Source: an uncultured Dorea sp.
GTDB lineage: Bacteria; Bacillota; Clostridia; Lachnospirales; Lachnospiraceae
Assembly (NCBI GenBank): GCA_947652615.1
Contig: CANTDX010000010.1
Span: 23,797 to 87,796, forward strand
DNA: 64,000 nucleotides
Direction: 5' to 3'
Numbering within the stretch: position 1 is the first letter of the stretch; each line of letters begins with the position of its first letter. Positions 34,011 to 43,000 of this stretch are shown piece after piece. The notes beneath the pieces were generated by a model, which was given only the letters and a program-made list of their open reading frames with translations, was not told where the DNA came from and searched no databases. A program made the translations under genes and the position numbers.

Positions 34011-34678
34011 ACATAACCCATTCCCCTGACCGTCCGGATGTAGGAATGACCTGTATCTTCAATCTTTGCACGCAGCCGGTTCATCGTTACCGTCAGGGTA
34101 TGGTCATCAATAAAGTTTTCATCACAATCCCACAGTTTTTCCAACAAGGTCTGCCGCGTCACGATATTTCCGGCATTGGCCGTCAGAAGCCGCAGCAGCT
34201 TGTACTCGTTGGGCGTGATGGGAAGCTTCCCATCATCCCGGATGGCAGTCAAAGCGCCAAAGTCCAACCGAAGATACCCGTCGTCATAGCAATCGGACTC
34301 TGCTTTTGAGTTCGAATCACCCCGCCGCAATGCGACCTCCATTCGCCGCTTAAGAATCTGGATGTTAAATGGTTTGGTAACATAATCATCCGCGCCCAGA
34401 TCAAAGCCCTCCAATTCGTCCTGCTCCAGATCATTCGCAGTCAGGAAAATGACCGGAAGATCAGGAATATCCCTTTTTATTTCCCGGCAAAGATGGAATC
34501 CATTCCCGTCCGGCAGGTTCACATCCAGGATCGCCAGATCAAAATGTTCTGTTTTCAATAATTGTTCTGCCTTCTTACAGCTATAGGAGGCCACCGTAAG
34601 ATAGCCGCTTGCATCTAATTCAAAACAAAGCCCTGCACTGAGAGCCAGATCATCCTCTACAACTAAAACCTTCTGCAC
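33989..34678 (-). CDS. Response regulator, OmpR type
   Basis: 229 residues: receiver (VLVVEDD, phospho-aspartate in LAILDVNLPDGNG, DYVTKPFN) and winged helix (LPITPNEYKLLRLLTANAG ... TVTMNRLRAKIED ... TVRGMGYVW). First gene of the module response regulator-kinase-ATPase-permease-ATPase. Probably controls the ABC genes; the AAGGTACA repeats ahead of the permease gene are a candidate target. Confidence 0.92.
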   Translation of the reverse strand: MQKVLVVEDDLALSAGLCFELDASGYLTVASYSCKKAEQLLKTEHFDLAILDVNLPDGNGFHLCREIKRDIPDLPVIFLTANDLEQDELEGFDLGADDYVTKPFNIQILKRRMEVALRRGDSNSKAESDCYDDGYLRLDFGALTAIRDDGKLPITPNEYKLLRLLTANAGNIVTRQTLLEKLWDCDENFIDDHTLTVTMNRLRAKIEDTGHSYIRTVRGMGYVWTGAKM

Positions 34679-34706
34679 AATATCACCTCAAAGCTTCATT
34701 TAAAAA

Positions 34707-34732
34707 GCATCAGTCAGATAAATGACTGATGC
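34707..34732 (-). terminator. Terminator of the JAB island
   Basis: Perfect 10-base arms GCATCAGTCA / TGACTGATGC around GATAAA; on the minus strand followed by TTTTTAAAT. It separates the small AT-rich genes from the response regulator. Confidence 0.75.
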
Positions 34733-34751
34733 CATTATAGTTCTAAAAAGT

Positions 34752-34922
34752 TCAAAAATTAAAGACAGTATTATTTTTACCTTTTCGCGAAACTTTTTGT
34801 GTTCTTTTTACTGCTTTAATCTCATCCAAGACCTTTAACTTTTCCTCTTCAAGCTCAGAAGCAGACATTTCTTTATATCTTTCAGGAATTGTCAAAATAT
34901 CATTCTCGCATACTGCCATCAT
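34752..34922 (-). CDS. Small 56-residue hypothetical protein
   Basis: Starts at tandem ATGs (34922 or 34919) after GGAGG and overlaps the end of the JAB-domain gene by 23 bases. It reads MMAVCENDILTIPERYKEMS and then a charged, probably helical stretch rich in Glu and Lys. The good ribosome binding site and overlap support translation. Function unknown; as a partner of the JAB protein is inference. Confidence 0.6.
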   Translation of the reverse strand: MMAVCENDILTIPERYKEMSASELEEEKLKVLDEIKAVKRTQKVSRKGKNNTVFNF

Positions 34923-35355
34923 CTGTTACCTCCTTAAATTTGATATCAAAATTCTTCTGAATTTCATATAAAGCCATTATCTGTGCTTCATTTTCATTAT
35001 AACCACTTTTCAGATAACCTTCAACCACCAATTTGTAATAGTTCTCATTGACTCTTTCATTCGTGGCATATATGTATACTCGTCCATCATGACACACCAC
35101 GATACCTACTATATATCCGTGATCAAAATTAGAATTTAAATCATCAATACTTGGCGGAAAACTATCTGGATGTGTGTGTATCGTAAGCAGATTATTATAC
35201 TTTTTAATTGTCCTCTCAGTCGCCGCAGAATATACTATTCTTTTCTCAACTGATGCATTTGTCTCCTTCGCAACTATGTTTAATGTATCCAAATCTATCC
35301 AATACATATCTTCATACTTTGTACCCGAACGATGTTCAAGCATATCTTTTGCCAA
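34900..35355 (-). CDS. JAB/MPN-like metallopeptidase domain protein, start uncertain
   Basis: 151 residues from a TTG at 35353-35355. The motif LLTIHTHPDSFPPSIDDL gives the JAB-type HxHP...S..D metal site, followed by IVGIVVCHDGRVYIYATN, as in JAB domains seen in phage-related and other mobile proteins. No good ribosome site precedes the TTG. The frame stays open about 22 codons further upstream to a TGA next to GGTGGAGGATAT, but without a start codon in frame; a small frameshift or truncation at the 5' end is possible. Base composition is clearly more AT-rich than the flanks. Confidence 0.6.
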   Translation of the reverse strand: MAKDMLEHRSGTKYEDMYWIDLDTLNIVAKETNASVEKRIVYSAATERTIKKYNNLLTIHTHPDSFPPSIDDLNSNFDHGYIVGIVVCHDGRVYIYATNERVNENYYKLVVEGYLKSGYNENEAQIMALYEIQKNFDIKFKEVTDDGSMRE

Positions 35356-35451
35356 TCTATATAAAACTCTGCTTAATTCTCGGTTATTTGATATAAAGTC
35401 AAATTTTCTTTTATATCCTCCACCTCAAACACCTCTATTTGTTATATGAAT

Positions 35452-35501
35452 AAAAATAAGAACATGGAATGAACCTTACACCATCCCATGCCCTTATTTT
35501 T
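35452..35501 (-). terminator. Terminator after the NSS transporter gene
   Basis: Outer arms AAAAATAAG / CTTATTTTT and inner CATGG/CCATG around an 18-base loop; ends in a T-rich stretch on the minus strand just after the transporter stop codon. A-rich on the other side, so it may work both ways. Confidence 0.65.
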
Positions 35502-35511
35502 CTTAAGTATT

Positions 35512-36981
35512 CTACTTCTCCTCACTCTTCCCGGCTCCCGCCGCACAGAACAGCACGAACCCCAGGAACAACACCGCCGCTGCCATCCATCCGGCAAGCA
35601 CCGCCGTTCCTCGTCCTACAAACATATCATAATACCCTTTCAGATAGATAACGATAATGATCAGCGGAAGCACATAAGATACATATCCCTTAAGCCCGCG
35701 TGGGAAATGAATACCGTCCCCTGCATTAGCTTCCTTGAGGAAATTCTCAAAGCCCCATCCGTTCTTCCTGGTACAGAACAGCACATATCCCAGGCTTCCA
35801 AGCGGAAGCAGGTTGTTGGATACGATAAAATCCTCAAGATCCATGATATTCGTTCCTGCACCCAACGGCTCAAATCCGGCCAGAACATTAAATCCAAGCA
35901 CGCACGGCATACTTAAGACAACAAGCATCACCACATTCACCAGCACGCTCTTGCGTCTGGACCATCCAAGCAGATCGATCGCAAACGAGATAATATTCTC
36001 AAATACCGCCACGATGGTCGTAAATGCGGCAAAGGTCAGAAACAGGAAGAACAACGCAGCCCATACCCGTCCGCCCGGCATCTGTGCAAATATATTGGGG
36101 ATCGTAATGAAGATCAGGCTTGGGCCTGCTCCCGGCTCTATCCCAAATGCAAAACAGGAAGGTATGATAATGAAGCCTGCCATCAGCGCAACGAAGGTAT
36201 CCAGCGCCGTAATGCTGATCGCCTCACCCGCAAGGCTTCTTTCACGACCGATATAGCTTCCGAAGATCAGCATCGCTCCGATTCCGATAGACAGAGTGAA
36301 GAACGCCTGGCTCATTGCTCCAAAGATCACGTTCCCGATCCCGATCTCTTTCATCCTGGCAAAATCCGGAACCAGATAGAAGCTGATACCTTCCCCGGCT
36401 CCCTTAAGAAATACAGAGTGGACCGCCAATACCACCATAATGATCAGAAGCGCAGACATCATGAACTTGGATACGCGCTCAATTCCCTTCTGAATTCCAA
36501 AGTAGCAGACGGCAAATCCTACGATACAGATCAATACCGTCCAGAACGTCATAACCGGCACATTTCCCAGCATATCCGTGAATCCTGCCGCCACCGTATC
36601 CGACGCTGCACCTGCAAATTCGCCCTTGATACTGCGGTAACAGTAATACATCATCCAGCCGCCCACCGTAGTATAGAACATCATCAGCAAGTAACATCCG
36701 ATCACACCGATCCATTTCGTCACATGCCACCGGGTACCGGCAGGCTCCAGCTTCTCGAAACTTGCCGCCACGCTTCGCCGGCTTCCTCTTCCCACCGCGA
36801 ATTCGCAGATCATGACCGGTATCCCCATGATCAGAAGGAATACCAGATAGATGAGGATAAATGCCGCTCCTCCAAACTCCCCGCACATATACGGGAACTT
36901 CCATACATTCCCGATTCCTATCGCGCATCCGGCAGACACCAAGATGAATCCCAGACGCGACCCGAACTTTTCTCTCTTCAC
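35512..36981 (-). CDS. Sodium-dependent transporter, NSS (SNF) family
   Basis: 489 residues, about twelve helices. The unwound helix-1 signature AGCAIGIGNVWKFPYMCG with sodium-binding residues is intact, as is FFTLSIGIGAML in helix 6. Bacterial NSS proteins such as LeuT, TnaT and MhsT import hydrophobic or aromatic amino acids with sodium. Six bases after the beta subunit of the oxidoreductase operon, so it most likely supplies the amino acid whose 2-oxoacid feeds that enzyme. Confidence 0.92.
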   Translation of the reverse strand: MKREKFGSRLGFILVSAGCAIGIGNVWKFPYMCGEFGGAAFILIYLVFLLIMGIPVMICEFAVGRGSRRSVAASFEKLEPAGTRWHVTKWIGVIGCYLLMMFYTTVGGWMMYYCYRSIKGEFAGAASDTVAAGFTDMLGNVPVMTFWTVLICIVGFAVCYFGIQKGIERVSKFMMSALLIIMVVLAVHSVFLKGAGEGISFYLVPDFARMKEIGIGNVIFGAMSQAFFTLSIGIGAMLIFGSYIGRERSLAGEAISITALDTFVALMAGFIIIPSCFAFGIEPGAGPSLIFITIPNIFAQMPGGRVWAALFFLFLTFAAFTTIVAVFENIISFAIDLLGWSRRKSVLVNVVMLVVLSMPCVLGFNVLAGFEPLGAGTNIMDLEDFIVSNNLLPLGSLGYVLFCTRKNGWGFENFLKEANAGDGIHFPRGLKGYVSYVLPLIIIVIYLKGYYDMFVGRGTAVLAGWMAAAVLFLGFVLFCAAGAGKSEEK

Positions 36982-36987
36982 CCTATC

Positions 36988-37923
36988 CTATCCTCTGGAA
37001 CATCTGAATTGTAATTCTTCCCATCTGCGGTCTACTTCCTTCTGGAATTCTTCGATCAGATATTCGTTCCCTTTCTTGAATAAATGCTTGAATCTTCCCT
37101 GCGGCTTCAGGAAATCTTCGATCGGCAGCTTCTTCTTCGGCTCATAGTTCAGGATCCACTTGCCTTCCACTACTTCGAACAACGGCCAATAGCAAGTCTC
37201 CACGCCCAGTTTGCAGATCTCCATGATATCCGGCGTATGGTATCTCCATCCTCTTGGGCATGGCGCCATGATATTTAAGAAAGCCGCACCCGGCGTATAG
37301 ATCGCCTTCTCGGACTTCACATGGAGATCCTTGAAGTTCCCGATGAATGTAGTCTGCGCCACATAAGGCACGTCGTGCGCCGCTATGATCGCCGCCAGGT
37401 CCTTCCTGTTCTGCGGCTTCCCATTGCTTGCACTCCCCACCGGAGTCGTCGTCGTGTCCGCATACATGGGAGTCGCGGAGGATCGCTGGATACCCGTGTT
37501 CATATATGCGCCGTTGTCATAGCAGACATATACCATATCCGCATTCCGCTCCATCGCGCCGGATAACGACTGGAAACCGATATCATAGGTTCCGCCGTCG
37601 CCGCCGAAGGTGATGAACTTGTACGTCTCGTCTAATTTCCCTTTTCTTTTCAGCGCCTTGTACGCACCTTCCACGCCGCTTAAGGTTGCTCCGGCATTCT
37701 CAAATGCATTGTGGATGTAGCTGTCCTCCCATGCCGTGTATGGATAGGTAAATGTAGACACCTCCAGACACCCTGTTGCATTGCCGATCACTGCCTTATC
37801 TCCTTCATGAAGCCCGCGCAGTACATTTCTTACCGCGATGGTCCCGCCGCAGCCCGCACACATCCTGTGCCCCGGCGCCAGACGTTCCGGTTTGCTCATT
37901 GTCTCTTTGAAATTATAACTCAT
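36988..37923 (-). CDS. 2-oxoacid:ferredoxin oxidoreductase, beta (TPP) subunit
   Basis: 311 residues. Thiamine diphosphate-binding motif in ITFGGDGGTYDIGFQS (GDG) with downstream CYDNGAYMNTG; cysteines in GHRMCAGCGGT near the N-terminus and a later one fit the single 4Fe-4S cluster of this subunit. It pairs with the alpha subunit to decarboxylate a 2-oxoacid to acyl-CoA with ferredoxin reduction. PorB-like in length and motifs. Pyruvate is the default substrate; the amino-acid transporter next door suggests a branched-chain or aromatic oxoacid as well. Confidence 0.92.
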   Translation of the reverse strand: MSYNFKETMSKPERLAPGHRMCAGCGGTIAVRNVLRGLHEGDKAVIGNATGCLEVSTFTYPYTAWEDSYIHNAFENAGATLSGVEGAYKALKRKGKLDETYKFITFGGDGGTYDIGFQSLSGAMERNADMVYVCYDNGAYMNTGIQRSSATPMYADTTTTPVGSASNGKPQNRKDLAAIIAAHDVPYVAQTTFIGNFKDLHVKSEKAIYTPGAAFLNIMAPCPRGWRYHTPDIMEICKLGVETCYWPLFEVVEGKWILNYEPKKKLPIEDFLKPQGRFKHLFKKGNEYLIEEFQKEVDRRWEELQFRCSRG

Positions 37924-37935
37924 CTTTGGTCCCCC

Positions 37936-39117
37936 CTATTCTCTGATTCCCAGATAACGATACGTCTCACCTGCATCGCCGTCGGCTGCTATCTGTTTCA
38001 GGGTTGCAAATATACCTTCCATGTCCTCTACGCGCACATCACGCCCGCCAAGTCCATAGATATAATTTACCGCCAAAGCCTGTGATCTCGCCCGGTACAG
38101 CGCCGCCATCACATCCGCGCCCAACGGGCCTCCGTGATTCGTATAGCCCTCTGCCCGGTCCATGACCGCAACTGCCTTGACACCTTGCAAAGCCTTAGCG
38201 ATCGCTTCTGCCGGGAACGGACGGTAGAGACGGATCTTCAAGAGACCGACTTTCTCTCCCTGTTCTCTTAATTTATCAATCGCATCCTTCGTCGTACCTG
38301 CCGCCGACCCGATCATCACTACCGCATACTCAGCATCCTCCAGGCGATATGCCTCGAACAGGCCGTACTCTCTGCCGGAGAGCTTCGCGAATTCCTCCGC
38401 AACCTCTAACACGACCTTCTCCACATGCTTCATGCCTTCCGCCTGGTTCCGTTTTGCTTCCATATAGTAATCTGTGATAGAGTAGGGACCTACTGCCATC
38501 GGACAGTCAGGATTCAGCAGATAATTCTCCGGTTCATATTCTCCGACAAAGTTCTTAACCTCTTCGTCTTCTAATAATTCCATATTCTCAACGGCATGGC
38601 TGGTGATAAATCCATCCTGGCAGATCATAATCGGAAGTCTCACATCCTTATGCTCCGCGATCCGGTATGCCTGTACCATGTTATCATAGGCTTCCTGGTT
38701 ATTCTCCGCATACATCTGGATCCATCCGGCATCCCTTGCCCCCATACTGTCAGAGTGGTCGCAGTTGATGTTGATCGGTCCTGACAATGCGCGGTTCACC
38801 AACGCTAATGCCAGCGGCAGACGATTGGACGCCGCTATGTATAATTCTTCCCACATATACGCAAGCCCGCAGGAGGACGTTGCGGTAAGGCTCCTTGCCC
38901 CTGCCGCAGACGCTCCGATCGCCGCGCTCATAGAGCTGTGCTCGCTCTCCACCGGGATAAACTCCGTATCCACCTGTCCATTTGCCACAAAGGACGCGAA
39001 ATACTGCGGGATCTCTGTGGACGGGGTAATCGGGAATGCCGGAAATACATCCGGATTGATCTGTCTTAACGCGATCGCGATCGCTTCGTTTCCTGATAAA
39101 CGGTCTCTTTTTGCCAT
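37936..39117 (-). CDS. 2-oxoacid:ferredoxin oxidoreductase, alpha subunit
   Basis: 393 residues from the ATG at 39115-39117 with GGAAGGGGTG upstream. PFOR domain I: MAKRDRLSGNEAIAIALRQ, ITPSTEIPQYFA, EHSSMSAAIGASAAGARS, and TSSCGLAYMWEELY; domain II follows with AVVMIGSAAGTTKDAI and LRLYRPFPAEAI. Five bases lie between the delta stop and this start. Confidence 0.93.
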   Translation of the reverse strand: MAKRDRLSGNEAIAIALRQINPDVFPAFPITPSTEIPQYFASFVANGQVDTEFIPVESEHSSMSAAIGASAAGARSLTATSSCGLAYMWEELYIAASNRLPLALALVNRALSGPININCDHSDSMGARDAGWIQMYAENNQEAYDNMVQAYRIAEHKDVRLPIMICQDGFITSHAVENMELLEDEEVKNFVGEYEPENYLLNPDCPMAVGPYSITDYYMEAKRNQAEGMKHVEKVVLEVAEEFAKLSGREYGLFEAYRLEDAEYAVVMIGSAAGTTKDAIDKLREQGEKVGLLKIRLYRPFPAEAIAKALQGVKAVAVMDRAEGYTNHGGPLGADVMAALYRARSQALAVNYIYGLGGRDVRVEDMEGIFATLKQIAADGDAGETYRYLGIRE

Positions 39118-39122
39118 CTTAC

Positions 39123-39422
39123 TTACACCCCTTCCATTGTAATCGCGCCGAATGGGCATGATTTCACACAGATGCCGCATCCCTTGCAGTGATCATAGTC
39201 GAATTCGCCTCTCTTGCCATCCTTCACCGGAATACAGCTATCCGGACAGACCGGCGTACACAATAGGCACTGTTTACACTTATCTTCTATAAATACCGGC
39301 TTATCCGTGGACCACTCGCCTGTATTGAAATCCTTCGACGTCCCTGCCCCGGCGATCACCATGCCTTCTGTCAGGTCCTTCCACGTTGCTTTTACACCTA
39401 ATTTCGTGATATCTACCGCCAT
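39123..39422 (-). CDS. 2-oxoacid:ferredoxin oxidoreductase, delta (2x4Fe-4S) subunit
   Basis: 99 residues with two ferredoxin-type clusters, CKQCLLCTPVCPDSCIPV and CKGCGICVKSCPFGAI. Start overlaps the gamma stop codon (ATG at 39420-39422). The order gamma-delta-alpha-beta is that of four-subunit pyruvate or 2-ketoisovalerate oxidoreductases. Confidence 0.95.
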   Translation of the reverse strand: MAVDITKLGVKATWKDLTEGMVIAGAGTSKDFNTGEWSTDKPVFIEDKCKQCLLCTPVCPDSCIPVKDGKRGEFDYDHCKGCGICVKSCPFGAITMEGV

Positions 39423-39994
39423 TACCGCACCTCCTTAAGCGCCATCTTAAGCGCTGCCATATTCCCGTCGATCACTTCCGGCTTACTGGCGAACTTATGT
39501 GAAAATGATGCGCGCATCTCTCTTAAGAATGTCTCTTCATCCATGATATCCGCCACCTTCACGATTGCCGCAAGAAGCGGGGTGTTAGGGAAATATCTCC
39601 CCATCGTCGCCATGGATACTTTGTGGGCGTCAATGGTGCAGACCTTCCCTTCGTATCCCTTCAGATGCGGGATGATCTCTTCCTTTGGACGGGACGTATT
39701 CACCAGAATCGCCCCGTCCTTCTTAAGTCCGCTGGTCACATCGACCGCCTCCAGCAAGGATTCATCTACGACAACCACATATTGCGGGTCATAAATGTTG
39801 GAATGTACGCGGATCTGCGTATCGCTGATCCTGTTATAAGCTGTGATCGGCGCTCCCATACGCTCCGGGCCATATTCAGGGAAGCCCTGGACGTATTTGC
39901 CTGTCTGGAATGCCACATCTGCAAGAAGCAGGGCGGCAGTCTTGGCACCCTGGCCGCCGCGGCCGTGCCATCTGATCTCTGTAAGGTTACTCAT
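39422..39994 (-). CDS. 2-oxoacid:ferredoxin oxidoreductase, gamma subunit
   Basis: 190 residues from the ATG at 39992-39994 after AAAGGA. Opens with LTEIRWHGRGGQGAKTAA, the GxGGQG nucleotide/CoA-binding signature of the gamma domain, and includes FPEYGPERMGAPITAYNRI. First gene of the operon; its promoter lies within the 3' end of the surface-protein gene. Confidence 0.94.
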   Translation of the reverse strand: MSNLTEIRWHGRGGQGAKTAALLLADVAFQTGKYVQGFPEYGPERMGAPITAYNRISDTQIRVHSNIYDPQYVVVVDESLLEAVDVTSGLKKDGAILVNTSRPKEEIIPHLKGYEGKVCTIDAHKVSMATMGRYFPNTPLLAAIVKVADIMDEETFLREMRASFSHKFASKPEVIDGNMAALKMALKEVR

Positions 39995-40063
39995 CTTCTT
40001 TTTTCCTTTCTTCGTATTCTGTATTCTCAATACCGAGTGGGCTCTGTTTTATTTGCACATTCA

Positions 40064-43000
40064 CTATTGTACTTGAAGATTGGCTTTGTGTCCAGTATAA
40101 TTTTGCCTTCTTCTGCGTCTCTTCCGGAATGTTCTCTGTCTGTTCATGTGGATTGCGAAGCATCCGCTGATCAGCAGCATGGACAGATAGATTCCGGCCT
40201 GCCGTATAGCGGAATCCCCGGTCTTTGGCGATGCAGGAGGAGCAGGCTTCCTGGTCAGCTTCACTGTCTGGTCCTTATCTTCCAGGTCTTCGTGAACGGC
40301 CACTTCTTTGTCATTCTCTGTCATATAGAGCTTCTCAAAGACTACCAGTTCAATCTCTTCTAAGCCCTGATTCTTGAAGGTAAAGTCTACGTTCACGCTT
40401 CCTGTCGGTTTCTCGGCGGTAAATACGGCTTCGGCCGTGACCGGACGGCCGTCTGCGATCAGCGCCGATCCGCTGCGCTTATCCATCACGGTTCCGACGA
40501 TCTTGTATTCTTCACCCGCAAGCAGATTCTTATATTCTACCTGGTCCGTGATGGTGATCACATCCTTAAGGAGGATTTCTTTTTCGCCTTCTTTGCCCTT
40601 CGCGGTTGTCTGGATAGACGGGAAATAGACGCTCTGCTTCTCATCTTCGATATCCTCATGCTTTGCGATCGGCTTCTTCTCATAGGTAAGTGTCTCGAAG
40701 ACCACCGCCGTCTTTCCCGCGAGAGCGCTCCCATCGAATTCAAATACAACCTCAACCTCTCCATCCGGCTCCTCTGCCGTGAAGATCGTCTCTCCGGTCA
40801 CCTTCTTTCCGTCGTCATCCTTGATCGGCTCCCCGGTCTCCCGATCCATCAAGATCCCGCTCAGGATATATTCACATCCCGCCAGAACATTGGTATAAGA
40901 TACGGTGTCTGTAAGTCTGATCTCACCGTCTGCTTTGGCCTGATGCGTCTTGGTCTCATCATCCTGCACCGTCGTTCCTATCTTTGGGATATGAATCGTC
41001 TGTGCTTCGTCCTCTATGTCCTTATGTACCGCGATCATTACCTTCTGAAACCACGACTTCTTAAGATATAATTCCTCGAACACAACGAAGGAATGTCCGT
41101 CAAGTCCTTCTCCCGGGAAGCGGAAGGTCAGCTCTACGGTTCCGTCAGATTCCTCCGGCACAAAGGTTGTCTTCGCGCGGATCTCTTTGCCGTCGGCATC
41201 CAGGGCCGGTTCTCCTGTCTCCTGGTCCGTCAGCACACCTTCCAGCCGATACTGATGATCGGTCACTAGATGCTGATACTCTACGGTATCTGTTATGGTA
41301 ATCTCCTCTGCCGCCATCGTCAGATTGACCCCCGTCTCCTTATCAAGGGCTGCCGTCCGAAGCTTCGGGAACTTAACCGTCTGCGGCTCATCATTCAGAT
41401 CCGCGTGAACGGCAATGCTCTTCTTCTCTATCAATAATTCCTCGAAGGCGACCGTAACCTTCCCGACAAGCAGACGGCCGTCAAACCGGAAGGTGACTTC
41501 CACTTCACCGCTTGCATTCTTCGCCGTAAATGCTGTCTCTGCCGTGATCTCCTTACCGTCGGCATCTGTCAGAGGCTTGCCGCTTAACTTATCCTTCAGC
41601 GCACCCTGCATGGTATACTTCTTCCCCGGGATCAGATTCTCATAGCGTACCACATCCTTTATAATCACCTCTTCATCCGCATAGGACATCCGAAGGTCCG
41701 TCTTCTCATCGGATGCTTCTGTCCCGATCTTAGGGAAATAAATGGTCTGTTCGGCGTCTTCGGCATCCTTGTGCTCTGCCGCGGATTTGCCGTTATAGAA
41801 CAGCTCTTCATAAGCCGTCAAAGTCTCTCCTGCGAGCTTAGACCCGTCGAACTTAAATATCATTTCCACACTGCCGTTCTTCTGATCCGGTGTAAAGGAA
41901 GCCTGGGCCGTGATCTCATTCCCTTCCGCATCCAATGCCGGCTTCTTCGTCTTCGTATCAATCAGCATTCCCTTTAAGACATAGCCTCTCCCCGGCACAA
42001 GATTCTCGTATCTGACCTCATCCACCAGCGTCACATCCGCGTCCGCACGGGACAAATGCTGCTTCGTATCATCATCATGGATCACCGTCCCGATCTTAGG
42101 GATATAGATCGTCTGTGCTTCATCACTGATATCCTTATGTACCGCATACTCCCGGTGATCTCTTTCCAACGTTTCAAATGCGACAAGCGTTCTGCCGCCC
42201 ATCCCTCTGCCGTCAAACCGGAAGACCACTTCCACCGTACCGTTTGCCGTCTCTGCCGTGAATTCCGTCTGAGCCTCGATCTTATTCCCCTTCTGGTCTA
42301 ACGCCGCTTTTTTCGTCTCTTTGTCCATCAGGATTCCCGTTACGGTATATTTTCGTCCTACCCGAAGATTCTCATAAGACACCGTATCCACAATGACGAT
42401 CTCTTCATCTGCCTTAGAGAGGTTGCTGTCCGTCTCCTGATCAACGGCCTGAGTGGCAATATCCGGGAAATGAATGGTCTGGGAAGAGTCATTGATATCC
42501 TTATGCTCCGCCAGCTTCTCGCCGCCTTTGTACAGTTCTTCAAATACGACCACATCCATTCCCCGGAGTGCAGACGCATCAAAGAAGAACTCCATCTCAA
42601 CGGTACCGTTGGAATCCTTCGGCGTGAATTCCTTCGTCACCGTAACCGCGTTTCCATCCTTACCTGTTACCGGATTCCCTGTCGTCCGGTTCATCAGGGT
42701 TCCGACCATCCTGAAGCTTTCCCCTTTTCTAAGTCCGATATAGTCGACCGTATCTATGATGGTCGTATCACTGTCTGCCTTCGCGTAATGGGTGCCGGTC
42801 GTCTCATCCTTCGCGGAAGTGCCGATACGGATGTCCGCATTCTCGATGTTGCCAAGATTCACCGTATAGCTGTCCCTCGTAATAGAAATAGATCCCTTAT
42901 AGAGGTATTTCCCTTCATTCGCGGCACACTTTAACTCTTCCAGGGTATAAGTATCATAGGGCAGCGCGCCTACTGCGTCGTCTACCGCCGCCGTCTGGCC

